A DNA stretch of 50,434 nucleotides, taken from contig CAZCLF010000017.1 in assembly GCA_964499485.1 (NCBI GenBank), forward strand, positions 1-50,434. Reading direction: 5' to 3'. The notes beneath the pieces are model-generated. The model searched no databases, was not told the DNA's origin, and saw only the letters and a list, made by a program, of their open reading frames with translations. Source of the DNA: Ga0074130 sp964499485. Lineage in GTDB: Bacteria; Pseudomonadota; Gammaproteobacteria; Burkholderiales; Rhodocyclaceae. Below, piece after piece: positions 15,011-24,192 of this stretch (the first letter of the stretch is position 1; every line of letters starts with the position of its first letter). Position numbers and translations under genes: made by a program.

Positions 15011-15640
15011 CTAGTCTGCTGAGACACCAAGCGGTGCGGCTTCCCCGTCCTCGGTCAGCCAACTACCAACCACCTTCTCGACATCCTCCATCCCCGTCTT
15101 CTTAAGGCTGGAAAACAGCTGCACGGTGATTTGGCCATTGAACTTGGCCACGGCATCACGGGTTTCCTTAAGTATCTTGGTCTGTTCCTGGCGCCCTAGC
15201 TTGTCCGACTTGGTGAGTAGGCAATGAATTGGACGACCACTGGGCGCGAACCAGTCGATCATCTGCACATCCAGCGGCGTCAGCGGGCGGCGTGAATCCA
15301 TGATGAGCACCAAACCGACCAAATTCTCGCGCTCGGTCAGGTAGCGCTCAAGCAAATCCTGCCATTCGCGGCGCACCTTCTCCGGCACATCGGCATAACC
15401 GTAGCCGGGCAGATCAACCATCACGGCGCCATTGGTCAGACGGAAAAAGTTAATCAGCTGGGTACGGCCGGGGGTTTTGGACACATAGGCCAAACGCGTG
15501 TGGCCGGCCAGGGTATTGATCGCGCTCGACTTTCCAGCATTGGACCGGCCAGCGAACGCGATTTCTGCACCTCGCGAAACCGGCAACTCTTTTGCCTTGG
15601 CAATGGAAATTTCGAAAGCAGCGTGGCGAAACAAAGACAT
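15011..15640 (-). CDS. engB: Ribosome biogenesis GTP-binding protein EngB (YihA/YsxC)
   Basis: 209 residues from ATG 15638-15640; a TTG two codons upstream is possible but less likely. Small essential-type GTPase that acts in assembly of the large ribosomal subunit. The G motifs are GRSNAGKSS, TPGRTQ, DLPGYGYA and TKSDKL, with FSSLKKTG near the end as G5. An engB beside hemB and a cytochrome c4 gene is a frequent betaproteobacterial neighbourhood. Two terminator-like hairpins follow its stop. Confidence 0.95.
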   Translation of the reverse strand: MSLFRHAAFEISIAKAKELPVSRGAEIAFAGRSNAGKSSAINTLAGHTRLAYVSKTPGRTQLINFFRLTNGAVMVDLPGYGYADVPEKVRREWQDLLERYLTERENLVGLVLIMDSRRPLTPLDVQMIDWFAPSGRPIHCLLTKSDKLGRQEQTKILKETRDAVAKFNGQITVQLFSSLKKTGMEDVEKVVGSWLTEDGEAAPLGVSAD

Positions 15641-15825
15641 GAGCAATTACCGGGCAGGAGCTGGTATAGAATGCATGAGTTTAAATGAAAGCAAACACCT
15701 ATCGGAATTTGTCAGTATTCCTCTAGGTAAATAACAAAAAGAACTACCCTCCTGATTTTCAGTGTGACGGGAGGCGCCTCAACGAGTCATGACGAATCCA
15801 TAAAAAGCTCTAAGGAGTAATCAAG

Positions 15826-16470
15826 ATGATGCGTGTAATGCTGTCTCGAGTTGTGCTGCCGCTGTTAGTTCTCACCTGTAACACCGCCATGGCGCAAACT
15901 GCCAAGGCAACCCCTAGTGCTGAGCGCGGCAAGGTAATTGCTGCTGGCGTTTGTGCCGCCTGCCATGCGGCTGATGGCAATAGCACGATTGGCGCCAACC
16001 CTAAGCTGGCGGGTCAGCACTACGACTACCTGGTCAAGCAACTGAAGGAATTCAAGGCCGTTGGCGATAAGCCTGCAGCCCGTCCGAATCCAGTCATGGG
16101 TGGCATGGTGGCAGGGCTGACTGAAGACCAGATGAAGGATCTCGCTGCCTATTTTGCCGCCCAGAAACAAACTGACGGCTCGGCCAAGAACAAGGCCACT
16201 GTCGAACTGGGTCAAAAGCTCTATCGTGCGGGTGATCAATCCAAGGGTCTGGCCGCTTGTGCTGCCTGTCACGGTCCTGCAGGGAGTGGTATGCCTGCGC
16301 AATACCCACGCATCGCTGGTCAGCATGCTGAGTACATCGAAGCACAGTTGAAGGCCTTCCGTGCCGGCGAACGTGCTAACGACCCGAACAAGATGATGCG
16401 CATGGTTGCTCTCAAGATGACCGACGCTGAAATCAAGGCGGTGTCTGATTACGTCGCTGGTCTGCGTTAA
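15826..16470 (+). CDS. Diheme cytochrome c4
   Basis: 214 residues with a signal peptide ending near MAQ (residue 24) and two class I cytochrome c domains with CAACH at 43-47 and 145-149. Methionines suited as distal ligands lie in PNPVMGGM and in NKMMRMVALKM. The gene has AAGGAG before the ATG (a second ATG follows directly). Cytochrome c4 carries electrons in the periplasm from the bc1 complex to terminal oxidases. It stands directly before resB and ccsB, which attach its hemes; a terminator between suggests a separate, more abundant transcript. Confidence 0.95.
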   Translation: MMRVMLSRVVLPLLVLTCNTAMAQTAKATPSAERGKVIAAGVCAACHAADGNSTIGANPKLAGQHYDYLVKQLKEFKAVGDKPAARPNPVMGGMVAGLTEDQMKDLAAYFAAQKQTDGSAKNKATVELGQKLYRAGDQSKGLAACAACHGPAGSGMPAQYPRIAGQHAEYIEAQLKAFRAGERANDPNKMMRMVALKMTDAEIKAVSDYVAGLR

Positions 16471-16506
16471 ATCAAGGGTTCTTTCCGCAGTACCTTTAGA
16501 CTAAGA

Positions 16507-16535
16507 GGGTGGCCGTGCGCCACCCTTTTTGTTTT
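16507..16535 (+). terminator. Intrinsic terminator after cytochrome c4
   Basis: GGGTGGC (16507-16513) pairs with GCCACCC (16519-16525) around five bases, followed by TTTTTGTTTT. It lies 36 bases after the cytochrome stop and only 20 before the resB ATG, so resB expression needs read-through or a promoter nearby. Confidence 0.85.
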
Positions 16536-16555
16536 GCTCCACACGACACGCTCAC

Positions 16556-18601
16556 ATGAACAGAACCACGTCCCGCCAGCTCTATGAAATGCTGAGTTCG
16601 ATGCGCTTTGCGGTCAGCTTGCTGACCGTATTGGCGATTGCATCGATCATCGGGACGGTGCTCAAACAAAACGAGCCCTACAACAATTACCTCAACCAGT
16701 TCGGCCAGTTCTGGTTTCCGGTGTTTGAGGCAATTGGGCTGTACTCGGTTTATCACGCCAGCTGGTTCCTCGCGATACTCACCTTTCTAGTGGTCTCGAC
16801 CAGCCTGTGCATCATCCGTCAATCACCCGGCATGGTGCGCGAAATGAAGAGCTTCCGCACCGGCGCGCGCGAAGCCTCGCTGCGCCAATTTGCGCATCAG
16901 CACAGTGCACAGACAGCCTTAACGCACACCGAGGCCGAACAAGTCGTCACCACCTATCTTGCTGCGCAGGGTTACAAGAGTAAGAGCAAGGCACAAGCCG
17001 ATGGCCTTCTGATCGCGGCAAAGGCAGGTAGCTGGAATCGCATGGGCTATATGCTGGCGCACGGCGCCATTGTGATGATCTGTATTGGTGGCTTGCTCGA
17101 TGGTGATCTGCCCTTGAAAGTAGAAATTCTGCTCGGCAATAAGCAAGTCACCAGCCTCGACAAACCCTTTGCCGAAATTGGCCCGGAAAGCCGTCTAGGG
17201 CCCGAACACTGGAGCTATCGCGGCAACGTCTTCCTGCCTGAAGGAAAGCGCGGCAATATCGCTGTACTCAATGTGCAGGACGGCGCACTGCTGCAGGAGC
17301 TGCCCTTCCTGATTACGCTCAAGCAATTTCATATTGAGCACTACTCGACGGGCATGCCCAAGCGCTTTGCCAGCGACATTGTGATCACGAATCCAAAGAC
17401 CGGCGCTGAAATCGAGCGCACCATCGAGGTTAACAAGCCGTTCGAATATATGGGCGTGTCGCTGTATCAGGCGAGCTTCGAAGATGGCGGCAGCAAGCTC
17501 AAGCTTAAGGCACACAGCCTGCTGCCCGGCTCGACCAAAGTCTTCGATGCAGATGCCGAAGTTGGTGGTAGCTTGCAACTCAAGCAGGGTGACGAGCCGT
17601 TACGCGTTGAGGTCACAGGTTTCCGCCCCTTCAATGTCGAGAACATGTCACAGCCGAGCCCGACGGACAGCGAGAAAAACACACTGGCGATGCTCAACCG
17701 ACACCTTGGGAGCGGGGCCAAATCGCCGGACAGCAAGGATCTGAAAAACGTCGGTCCAAGCTTCAGCTACAAACTGCGCGACGCTGCCGGGCAGGCCCGT
17801 GAGTACAACAATTACATGGTGCCCATCACGCAAGAGGGGCGCAGCTTCTTCATGACGGGCATGCGCGAAACGCAGGCCGAAGGTTTCCGCTACCTGCGCT
17901 TGCCGGCAGATGAGAACGACAAACTCGATACCTGGTTTGCTTTGCGCGGCATCCTCACCACGCCCAAAGAGCATGCCCTGATTGCGCGGCGCTTTGCCGC
18001 GACGGCAATGAGCGGGGATGGCATTTCTGACACTATGCGCACGCGCCTCGCCGACACAGCCGAGCGGACCTTGCAGCTGTATGCGGAGCGCGGCTTTGAA
18101 AGCCTCGGCAAGTTCATCAACGATACGGTGCCGGAAGCTGAACGCGAAAAAGCTGCTGATGTATTTGTTCGCGTCCTGCAAGGCAGCACCTGGGAAGCGT
18201 GGCAGTTGCTGCGCGAACGGCAGAAGCAAAAGCCGCTGGAAATGACCGCCGCCCGTGCAGACTTTGTGCGCGACACGGTCAACAGCATCAGCGACAGCTT
18301 CCACTATGGTTCACCGGTCTATCTGGAGCTCGATCAGTTTGAGGAGATCAAAGCCAGCGTGATTCAAGCGACCCGCTCGCCCGGCAAGAATGGGGTGTAC
18401 CTGGGCTGTGCTTTACTGGTAGCTGGCGTATTCTTCATGCTGTATGTACGCGAACGACGACTGTTCGTGCTGCTCAAGGACTCAGGAGAAGTCCTGCTAG
18501 CACTTTCAAGTAATCGTAAGACATTGGATACCGATAGCGAATTCGCTCGCCATCAGGAAGCCATCACTACCCTGCTGAACCATGGAACTCGCACACGCTA
18601 A
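16556..18601 (+). CDS. resB: Cytochrome c maturation protein ResB (Ccs1)
   Basis: 681 residues from ATG 16556; an upstream TTG would lie in the terminator U-tract. Opening SMRFAVSLLTVLAIASIIGTVL and a second helix near residue 70 are typical of ResB, followed by a third helix (MLAHGAIVMICIGGLL), a large periplasmic domain and a last helix near residue 620. With CcsB it forms the System II complex that exports heme and links it to apocytochromes. The last 20 bases overlap ccsB, so the two are translationally coupled. Confidence 0.95.
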   Translation: MNRTTSRQLYEMLSSMRFAVSLLTVLAIASIIGTVLKQNEPYNNYLNQFGQFWFPVFEAIGLYSVYHASWFLAILTFLVVSTSLCIIRQSPGMVREMKSFRTGAREASLRQFAHQHSAQTALTHTEAEQVVTTYLAAQGYKSKSKAQADGLLIAAKAGSWNRMGYMLAHGAIVMICIGGLLDGDLPLKVEILLGNKQVTSLDKPFAEIGPESRLGPEHWSYRGNVFLPEGKRGNIAVLNVQDGALLQELPFLITLKQFHIEHYSTGMPKRFASDIVITNPKTGAEIERTIEVNKPFEYMGVSLYQASFEDGGSKLKLKAHSLLPGSTKVFDADAEVGGSLQLKQGDEPLRVEVTGFRPFNVENMSQPSPTDSEKNTLAMLNRHLGSGAKSPDSKDLKNVGPSFSYKLRDAAGQAREYNNYMVPITQEGRSFFMTGMRETQAEGFRYLRLPADENDKLDTWFALRGILTTPKEHALIARRFAATAMSGDGISDTMRTRLADTAERTLQLYAERGFESLGKFINDTVPEAEREKAADVFVRVLQGSTWEAWQLLRERQKQKPLEMTAARADFVRDTVNSISDSFHYGSPVYLELDQFEEIKASVIQATRSPGKNGVYLGCALLVAGVFFMLYVRERRLFVLLKDSGEVLLALSSNRKTLDTDSEFARHQEAITTLLNHGTRTR

Positions 18602-19727
18602 CCACGCCCCCAAGCCCTACCTCAAGGGCCGCAGCGCACTCGACTGGCTCGCGGCATTGTTGCTCATCGCAGGCGGCTTGTTTGCGCTTGCCCAATACGG
18701 CCAGTACATGGACGGCTATGAGCAAGCCATTCTGCTCGCTGCCATTCCCACCTTCATTGCGCTCGCTTGGGCATGGGCGGGACTGCGCAATCTGCTGGCG
18801 GGCGTAGCGCTGCTTGCCCTTGGTGCGATCGAGTTGTATCAAGCTGACCTCGCGCGGGCGGAACAAGCGTTCTTCCTCAAGTATTTCCTGTCCAGCCAAA
18901 CAGCCATCGGCTGGATGTGCTTCCTATTCTTCTTTGCCACGGCGTCATATTGGCTAGGCTTGCTGGCACGCAGCGAGTTCGCCGAAAAGACCGGCACCGT
19001 GCTGACCTGGGCGGCGGCAGTAATGGGCACCACCGGCTTACTGGTGCGCTGGTATGAGAGCTACCTGATTGGTCCCGACATCGGCCATATCCCGATCAGT
19101 AATCTCTACGAAGTATTCGTACTGTTCTCTCTCATCACTGCACTGCTCTATCTGCATTACGAGCGTCGCTACGCTACGCGCCGCCTCGGTGCCTTTGTGC
19201 TGATCGTGATTTCAGCAGCCGTGGCCTTCACTCTCTGGTACACCTTCTCGCGCGGTGCGCACGAAATTCAGCCCCTAGTCCCGGCGCTGCAAAGTTACTG
19301 GATGAAGATTCATGTGCCCGCCAACTTCATTGGCTATGGTGCGTTCTCGCTCGCCGCCATGATTGGCGTCGCATGGCTGCTGGCTGAGCGTGACATCCTC
19401 GCCTCTCGCCTGCCCTCGCTAGTAGTGATGGAAGATGTGATGTACAAAGCCATCGCCATTGGCTTTGCTTTCTTCACCATCGCGACCATCCTCGGCGCGC
19501 TCTGGGCCGCCGAAGCCTGGGGCACTTATTGGCAGTGGGACCCGAAAGAAACCTGGGCGCTAATCGTATGGCTCAACTATGCCGCGTGGCTTCACTTACG
19601 CCTTACTAAGGGCCTGCGCGGTGCCGTGTTGGCATGGTGGGCGGTTGTGGGTCTGCTCGTCACCACCTTCGCCTTCCTCGGCGTGAACATGTTCCTCAGC
19701 GGCCTGCACTCCTACGGGGCGCTGTAA
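18582..19727 (+). CDS. ccsB: Cytochrome c maturation protein CcsB (CcsA-type heme handler)
   Basis: 381 residues with around ten hydrophobic helices. The heme-handling WWD segment WGTYWQWDPKETWALIVWL lies near residues 312-330, and histidines on flanking helices are in place (for example KIHVPANFIGYGAFS). It partners ResB in periplasmic heme attachment. It starts inside the end of resB. Downstream it converges on a DUF455 gene with 26 bases between the stops. Confidence 0.95.
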   Translation: MELAHANHAPKPYLKGRSALDWLAALLLIAGGLFALAQYGQYMDGYEQAILLAAIPTFIALAWAWAGLRNLLAGVALLALGAIELYQADLARAEQAFFLKYFLSSQTAIGWMCFLFFFATASYWLGLLARSEFAEKTGTVLTWAAAVMGTTGLLVRWYESYLIGPDIGHIPISNLYEVFVLFSLITALLYLHYERRYATRRLGAFVLIVISAAVAFTLWYTFSRGAHEIQPLVPALQSYWMKIHVPANFIGYGAFSLAAMIGVAWLLAERDILASRLPSLVVMEDVMYKAIAIGFAFFTIATILGALWAAEAWGTYWQWDPKETWALIVWLNYAAWLHLRLTKGLRGAVLAWWAVVGLLVTTFAFLGVNMFLSGLHSYGAL

Positions 19728-19753
19728 ACCTCACTGCCCACCTTTGGTATGTT

Positions 19754-20548
19754 TCACCGTTGCCGAGCTGAAATTAGTGCCAGCATTTCTGCCTCCGAAA
19801 AGCCCGCCGCCCTGCGGGCTTGTTCATTCAGTGGGGGTTGCGGCCACGGGGCGGCGTATTCCGCGAGCAGTGTCCGATAGGTTGCCTCCGCGTCGACACC
19901 GCGCTCCGCACACAACACACGGAACCAGCGATCGCCAACAGCCACGTGCCCGACTTCGTCGCGCAGGATGATGTCGAGGATGGCGACACCAGCGGTATCG
20001 CCAATACCCTGCAACTTCCGCTGAATCGGCGGCGTAGCATCCAGTCCCCGGGCCTCAAGTAATCGCGGCACTAAGGCCATACGCGCGAGGGGATCGTGCG
20101 CTGTGCGCACCGTCATCTGCCACAAGCCATCATGGGCAGGGAAATCACCATAGGCATAGCCCAAGGTCTGCAGATGGTCGCGCACCAAACCGAAGTGATA
20201 CGCCTCCTCGGCTGCCACACGAACCCAGTCGGTAATGTAGGCTGCGGGAAAGCTGGGGAAGCGCACAATGTGATCGAGCGCGAGATTGATGGCATTGAAT
20301 TCAATATGTGCAATCGCATGGATCAGTGCCGCATGCCCTTCAGGCGTATGTGCGCCACGCGCCGCCAGTTGTGCCGGTGGCACCAATACAGGCCGCTCGG
20401 GACGGCCATAAACAGGATCAAGGCTGCGCGGCGTTGCATCGAGCAAACCTGCTGCCCAATCGCGCTGCAAGGCGTCTGTCAGGCTGAGTTTTTGCTCGAC
20501 ATCTGGGCACGCCAAGGCTGCAGCTGCCTGGTCAAATACATTGTGCAT
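19754..20548 (-). CDS. DUF455 ferritin-like family protein
   Basis: 264 residues. Helix-rich, with the spaced acidic/histidine motifs of a ferritin-like di-iron fold: HIEFNAINLALDH, AAEEAYHFGLVRDHL and LRDEVGHVAVGDRWF. This layout matches the DUF455 family, which is related to the di-iron hydroxylase MiaE. A di-iron oxidase or hydroxylase activity is plausible, but the substrate is unknown. The gene stands alone between ccsB (convergent) and msrP (divergent). Confidence 0.85.
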   Translation of the reverse strand: MHNVFDQAAAALACPDVEQKLSLTDALQRDWAAGLLDATPRSLDPVYGRPERPVLVPPAQLAARGAHTPEGHAALIHAIAHIEFNAINLALDHIVRFPSFPAAYITDWVRVAAEEAYHFGLVRDHLQTLGYAYGDFPAHDGLWQMTVRTAHDPLARMALVPRLLEARGLDATPPIQRKLQGIGDTAGVAILDIILRDEVGHVAVGDRWFRVLCAERGVDAEATYRTLLAEYAAPWPQPPLNEQARRAAGFSEAEMLALISARQR

Positions 20549-20706
20549 GCCCGCAGTCTACCGAGGCCTTGTGTGAAATTAAATGCCCGTGCTTCTAATT
20601 TGTTTGTGCTTTTCTGTAATTTTCTGACCGCGAATCCGTCTATCGTTATAGCGAAGGAACGAATCATCGCCGTCTCGCTCAAACTTGCCATACTCAGGAG
20701 CACGCT

Positions 20707-21657
20707 ATGTTGATCAAACACCCGGACGATATTCTGCCTTCCGAAATTACCTCGCCTGAACTGTACTCACGTCGTCGAGACTTCATCAAAACCGGTATCG
20801 GGCTCGGTGCCTCGCTCATCCTCCCCGGCACAGCCGCCTTTGCCGCCCCCAAGCCAACGGTGCCATTCTCGACCGCCAAAAAAAGCCCACTTTCGACCAC
20901 GGATGAGTCGCTGACCGATCATCAGGACGTCACGCGTTACAACAACTACTATGAATTCGGCACCAATAAGGCCGACCCAGCACGCTATGCCGATGCCCTG
21001 CAAACCCGCCCTTGGACGGTGAGCATCGAGGGGTTGGTCAAGCAGCCGAAGACGCTGGGTATCGATGACATCCTCAAGATTGCGCCCTTGGAAGAGCGCA
21101 TTTACCGCATGCGTTGTGTGGAAGGCTGGAGCATGATCATCCCGTGGGTGGGCTTGCCACTGTCGAGCCTGCTCAAGCAAGTTGAGCCACTGGGCAGTGC
21201 CAAGTATGTGGAGTTCATCACCGCAGTGCAGCCGGAGAACATGCCCGGCGTACGCCGGCGGGTGCTCGATTGGCCGTATACCGAAGGACTACGGCTTGAT
21301 GAGGCCATGCACCCATTGACCATCATGGCTGTTGGTCTATACGGTGAAGCGCTGCTCAATCAGAACGGTGCACCGTTACGATTGGTGGTGCCATGGAAGT
21401 ACGGCTTCAAGAACGGTAAGTCGATTGTCAAAATCCGCTTCACCGACAAGGAGCCGCGCACCTCCTGGATGAAGGCAGGGCCGACCGAATACGGCTTCTA
21501 TTCAAACGTGAATCCGGAAGTCGATCATCCACGTTGGAGCCAGGCACGCGAACGGCGCATTGGCGAATTCACCAAACGTAAAACGCTGATGTTCAATGGC
21601 TATGGCGATCAGGTAGCCCAGCTCTATGCTGGAATGAACCTCAAGATTAATTTCTGA
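20707..21657 (+). CDS. msrP: Methionine-sulfoxide reductase catalytic subunit MsrP
   Basis: 316 residues. A twin-arginine signal (YSRRRDFIKTG, 20-30) ends at an AFAAP site, so the folded molybdoenzyme is exported by Tat. The sulfite-oxidase-fold core contains MRCVEGWSMIIPWVG; Cys137 is the predicted molybdenum ligand. It repairs oxidised methionines in periplasmic proteins using electrons from MsrQ, encoded 10 bases downstream. The ATG is preceded by CAGGAG. Length and motifs are complete. Confidence 0.97.
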   Translation: MLIKHPDDILPSEITSPELYSRRRDFIKTGIGLGASLILPGTAAFAAPKPTVPFSTAKKSPLSTTDESLTDHQDVTRYNNYYEFGTNKADPARYADALQTRPWTVSIEGLVKQPKTLGIDDILKIAPLEERIYRMRCVEGWSMIIPWVGLPLSSLLKQVEPLGSAKYVEFITAVQPENMPGVRRRVLDWPYTEGLRLDEAMHPLTIMAVGLYGEALLNQNGAPLRLVVPWKYGFKNGKSIVKIRFTDKEPRTSWMKAGPTEYGFYSNVNPEVDHPRWSQARERRIGEFTKRKTLMFNGYGDQVAQLYAGMNLKINF

Positions 21658-21667
21658 CGCTCCATCA

Positions 21668-22279
21668 ATGTCCGAACCCAGCCCACAGCAACTGGCCCTC
21701 ATCAAGGCGAGTCTGTTCCTGCTCTGCTTATTGCCACTGGCAAGGCTGGCGGTGGGTTTATATGAGGATAGTTTAGGTGCCAATCCCATCGAGTTCATCA
21801 CGCGGGATCTTGGCACGTGGGCGCTCAATTTTCTGTTGCTTACGCTCACCATCACGCCACTACGCAAGGCAACTGGCTGGCATTGGCTCCTGCGTTTTCG
21901 CCGTATGCTCGGGCTGTATGCCTTCTTCTATGCACTGCTACATCTCAGTAGCTATCTGTGGCTCGATCAGTTCTTCGACTGGGGCGAAATTCTCAAGGAC
22001 ATCATCAAGCGACCGTTCATCACGGTCGGTATGCTGACCTTCTTCTTACTGCTGCCACTGGCCCTCACCTCTAATAATGCTGCTATTCGCTACTTGGGTG
22101 GCAAACGCTGGCAACGCTTACATCAGCTGATCTATCCGCTGACGATTTGCGCTGTACTGCACTACTGGTGGCTGATCAAACTGGATGTCATGCTGCCCGG
22201 CATCTATGCGGGATTACTCGCGGCCTTGCTAATGGTGCGACTACGCGACGGGTGGCAAAAATTGCGGCAGCGTTACTAA
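21668..22279 (+). CDS. msrQ: Heme-binding membrane subunit MsrQ
   Basis: 203 residues with about six membrane helices. The ferric-reductase-like blocks are visible: NPIEFITRDLGTWAL, LRFRRMLGLYAFFYALLHLSSYLW and KRWQRLHQLIYPLTICAVLHYWWL, with the heme-ligand histidines in the last two. It passes electrons from the quinone pool or flavin reductase to MsrP across the inner membrane. It directly follows msrP (10 bases). Confidence 0.95.
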   Translation: MSEPSPQQLALIKASLFLLCLLPLARLAVGLYEDSLGANPIEFITRDLGTWALNFLLLTLTITPLRKATGWHWLLRFRRMLGLYAFFYALLHLSSYLWLDQFFDWGEILKDIIKRPFITVGMLTFFLLLPLALTSNNAAIRYLGGKRWQRLHQLIYPLTICAVLHYWWLIKLDVMLPGIYAGLLAALLMVRLRDGWQKLRQRY

Positions 22280-22299
22280 CGCCATCTCATCTCTTGCGC

Positions 22300-23172
22300 T
22301 CAAGGGCGCTGCTTGTGAAATTGCACAATGCTGCGCCCATCTGCGGCTTTTTTGGGTTCGGCACGCCAAGCATGGCCGTAGACAATTTCAAAGCTCAGCG
22401 GCAAACCAGCGGCCGTGCGACGCCCTTCCCATGCACGGATCAAGCGTCGCCAGTCTGCAAACGTTAACTTACCCAGCAAGGCATCGCGCACGCCAAGATG
22501 ACGCTGGTCCCGCAGAAAGGTTCGCGCACTGCGGTAAGTGAAGGTGATGTATTCAACATCCATCACTGGATCGGCAAAGCCGGCGCCTACCAACTGATCG
22601 CCGATGTCGTGCATGTCGTAAAAGCGGCGCACTGGCACGTTGATGCCGATAGCTGCACCCACCTCGCGTAACTCACGCAGGGTGTCGGGACCAAGCATGG
22701 AGAAGCTGAGCAAACCACCGGTTTGGAGCACCCGGGCAAACTCCCGCCACACTGGGCCAGGATCTTCCAGCCAATGAAAAACCAGATTCGACCAGATCAG
22801 CTCAAGCGAGGTCTGCGGTAAGGGGAGCACCGCGGCATCCGCTTGCAATGGGTGGGGAACGTTATTGCGTTTAACCAGCTTATCCAGCCAAGAGCGGCTT
22901 TTCTGGCTTGCCTGCACTGTACGCAGCATGGCATGCGCATAGTCAATGGCGAGCACTTGTGCTTCTGGATAACGGCGTTGCAGCTCGCGCGCGCCGCCGC
23001 CGGTAGCGCAGCCGATGTCGGCTACGCGCAGTGGATTTAATTTGACGTAATCGAGCCGCTCAGCGAGGCGTAACTGGACCTCGCGCGCCAGCACAGCTGC
23101 CTCGTCATACGTTGCAGCCGCGCGGGAGAACTCAGACTGCAGATTAGATAGCGACAATGCCCAGACGCTCAA
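22300..23172 (-). CDS. bioC: Malonyl-ACP O-methyltransferase BioC
   Basis: 290 residues with a TTG start overlapping the end of bioB by 29 bases. SAM-binding motif I reads VADIGCATGGGARELQRRYP; ELIWSNLVFHWLEDP and GGLLSFSMLGPDTLREL follow, the typical BioC blocks. BioC methylates malonyl-ACP so that it can be extended to pimeloyl-ACP, the first part of biotin synthesis. The N-terminal FSRAAATYDEAAVLAREV block confirms the family. No ribosome-binding site is clear, which fits coupling to bioB. Confidence 0.92.
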   Translation of the reverse strand: MSVWALSLSNLQSEFSRAAATYDEAAVLAREVQLRLAERLDYVKLNPLRVADIGCATGGGARELQRRYPEAQVLAIDYAHAMLRTVQASQKSRSWLDKLVKRNNVPHPLQADAAVLPLPQTSLELIWSNLVFHWLEDPGPVWREFARVLQTGGLLSFSMLGPDTLRELREVGAAIGINVPVRRFYDMHDIGDQLVGAGFADPVMDVEYITFTYRSARTFLRDQRHLGVRDALLGKLTFADWRRLIRAWEGRRTAAGLPLSFEIVYGHAWRAEPKKAADGRSIVQFHKQRP

Positions 23173-24142
23173 ACAACACGGCGTCGCGATCCTCTTCGTT
23201 ATTGCCGGTCGTCAGCAGCTTGTCGCCGTAGAAGATCGAATTCGCGCCAGCGAGGAAACACATGGCTTGCAGCTCGTCGCTCATCACTTCGCGACCGGCG
23301 GAAAGACGCACATAGCTGGTCGGCATGGTGATACGGGCAACCGCAATGGTGCGCACGAAATCGAAGGGATCGATCGGTGCTGCATTTTCCAGCGGCGTGC
23401 CGGGAATGGGGACGAGGTTGTTGATCGGGACTGACTCCGGTGGCGGGCACATATTGGCCAGCTCGGCGATCAGCGAAGCGCGGCCTTTCTGCGACTCGCC
23501 CATACCAACAATACCGCCACAGCACACCTTGATGCCGGCTTCGCGCACCTTGTCCAGCGTGTCGAAACGGTCCGCCTGTGAGTGCGTGCTGATGATCTGG
23601 CCGTAGAACTCAGGCGCCGTATCCAGATTGTGGTTGTAGTAGTCGAGGCCAGCATCTTTCAGGCGTTCAGCCTGACCTTCGCGCAGCATGCCGAGCGTGA
23701 CACAGGTTTCGAGACCCAGCGCCTTCACTTCCTTGACCATCTGGGTGACCTTGTCCAGATCGCGATCCTTGGGGCCGCGCCAAGCAGCGCCCATGCAGAA
23801 ACGGCTGGCACCCTTGTCCTTCGCTTCCTTGGCGGCCTTCACGACTTCTTCGATTTCGAGCAGGGCTTCCTTTTCTAGGCCCGTGTCGTTGCGTGCCGCT
23901 TGGGAGCAATAGCCGCAATCTTCCGAACAGCCACCGGTCTTGATCGAGAGCAGCGTAGAGCGTTGCACCTGATTGGCGGAGAAATGCTCGCGGTGAACTT
24001 GTTGGGCGCGGAACATTAGGTCCGCGAAGGGCAGCGCAAACAGTTCTTCAACTGCTTGGCGGGTCCATTGTGCCGAAGGCAAAGGGGAGGCAGCGGAAGC
24101 GCCGCCAGCGTGGCTGACGGACGGGTCGTGAGGTGCATTCAT
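23144..24142 (-). CDS. bioB: Biotin synthase
   Basis: 332 residues from ATG 24140-24142; the frame runs up to a TTG at 24199, but that start overlaps the divergent comF start. Radical-SAM enzyme that inserts sulfur into dethiobiotin. The 4Fe-4S cluster motif is GGCSEDCGYCSQ (Cys72, Cys76, Cys79), and YNHNLDTAPEFY and CCGGIVGMGE carry further cluster-binding residues. It is the first gene of a bioB-bioC pair; bioF, bioD and bioA are not in the window. Confidence 0.97.
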   Translation of the reverse strand: MNAPHDPSVSHAGGASAASPLPSAQWTRQAVEELFALPFADLMFRAQQVHREHFSANQVQRSTLLSIKTGGCSEDCGYCSQAARNDTGLEKEALLEIEEVVKAAKEAKDKGASRFCMGAAWRGPKDRDLDKVTQMVKEVKALGLETCVTLGMLREGQAERLKDAGLDYYNHNLDTAPEFYGQIISTHSQADRFDTLDKVREAGIKVCCGGIVGMGESQKGRASLIAELANMCPPPESVPINNLVPIPGTPLENAAPIDPFDFVRTIAVARITMPTSYVRLSAGREVMSDELQAMCFLAGANSIFYGDKLLTTGNNEEDRDAVLFERLGIVAI

Positions 24143-24192
24143 GGTGAGGCCGGTACAATCTAAAAACCGAATGGTGGTGGAAGGGGAGAGGC

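Noticed and set aside
15675..15734. 19-codon ORF (MSLNESKHLSEFVSIPLGK) upstream of the cytochrome c4 gene
   Set aside because: No clear ribosome-binding site and too short to support without conservation data; it lies in the engB-c4 promoter region.
17648..18304. Long open frame (218 codons) on the minus strand inside resB
   Set aside because: High GC content leaves antisense frames open; resB on the plus strand has full family structure and the antisense product shows no recognisable domain.
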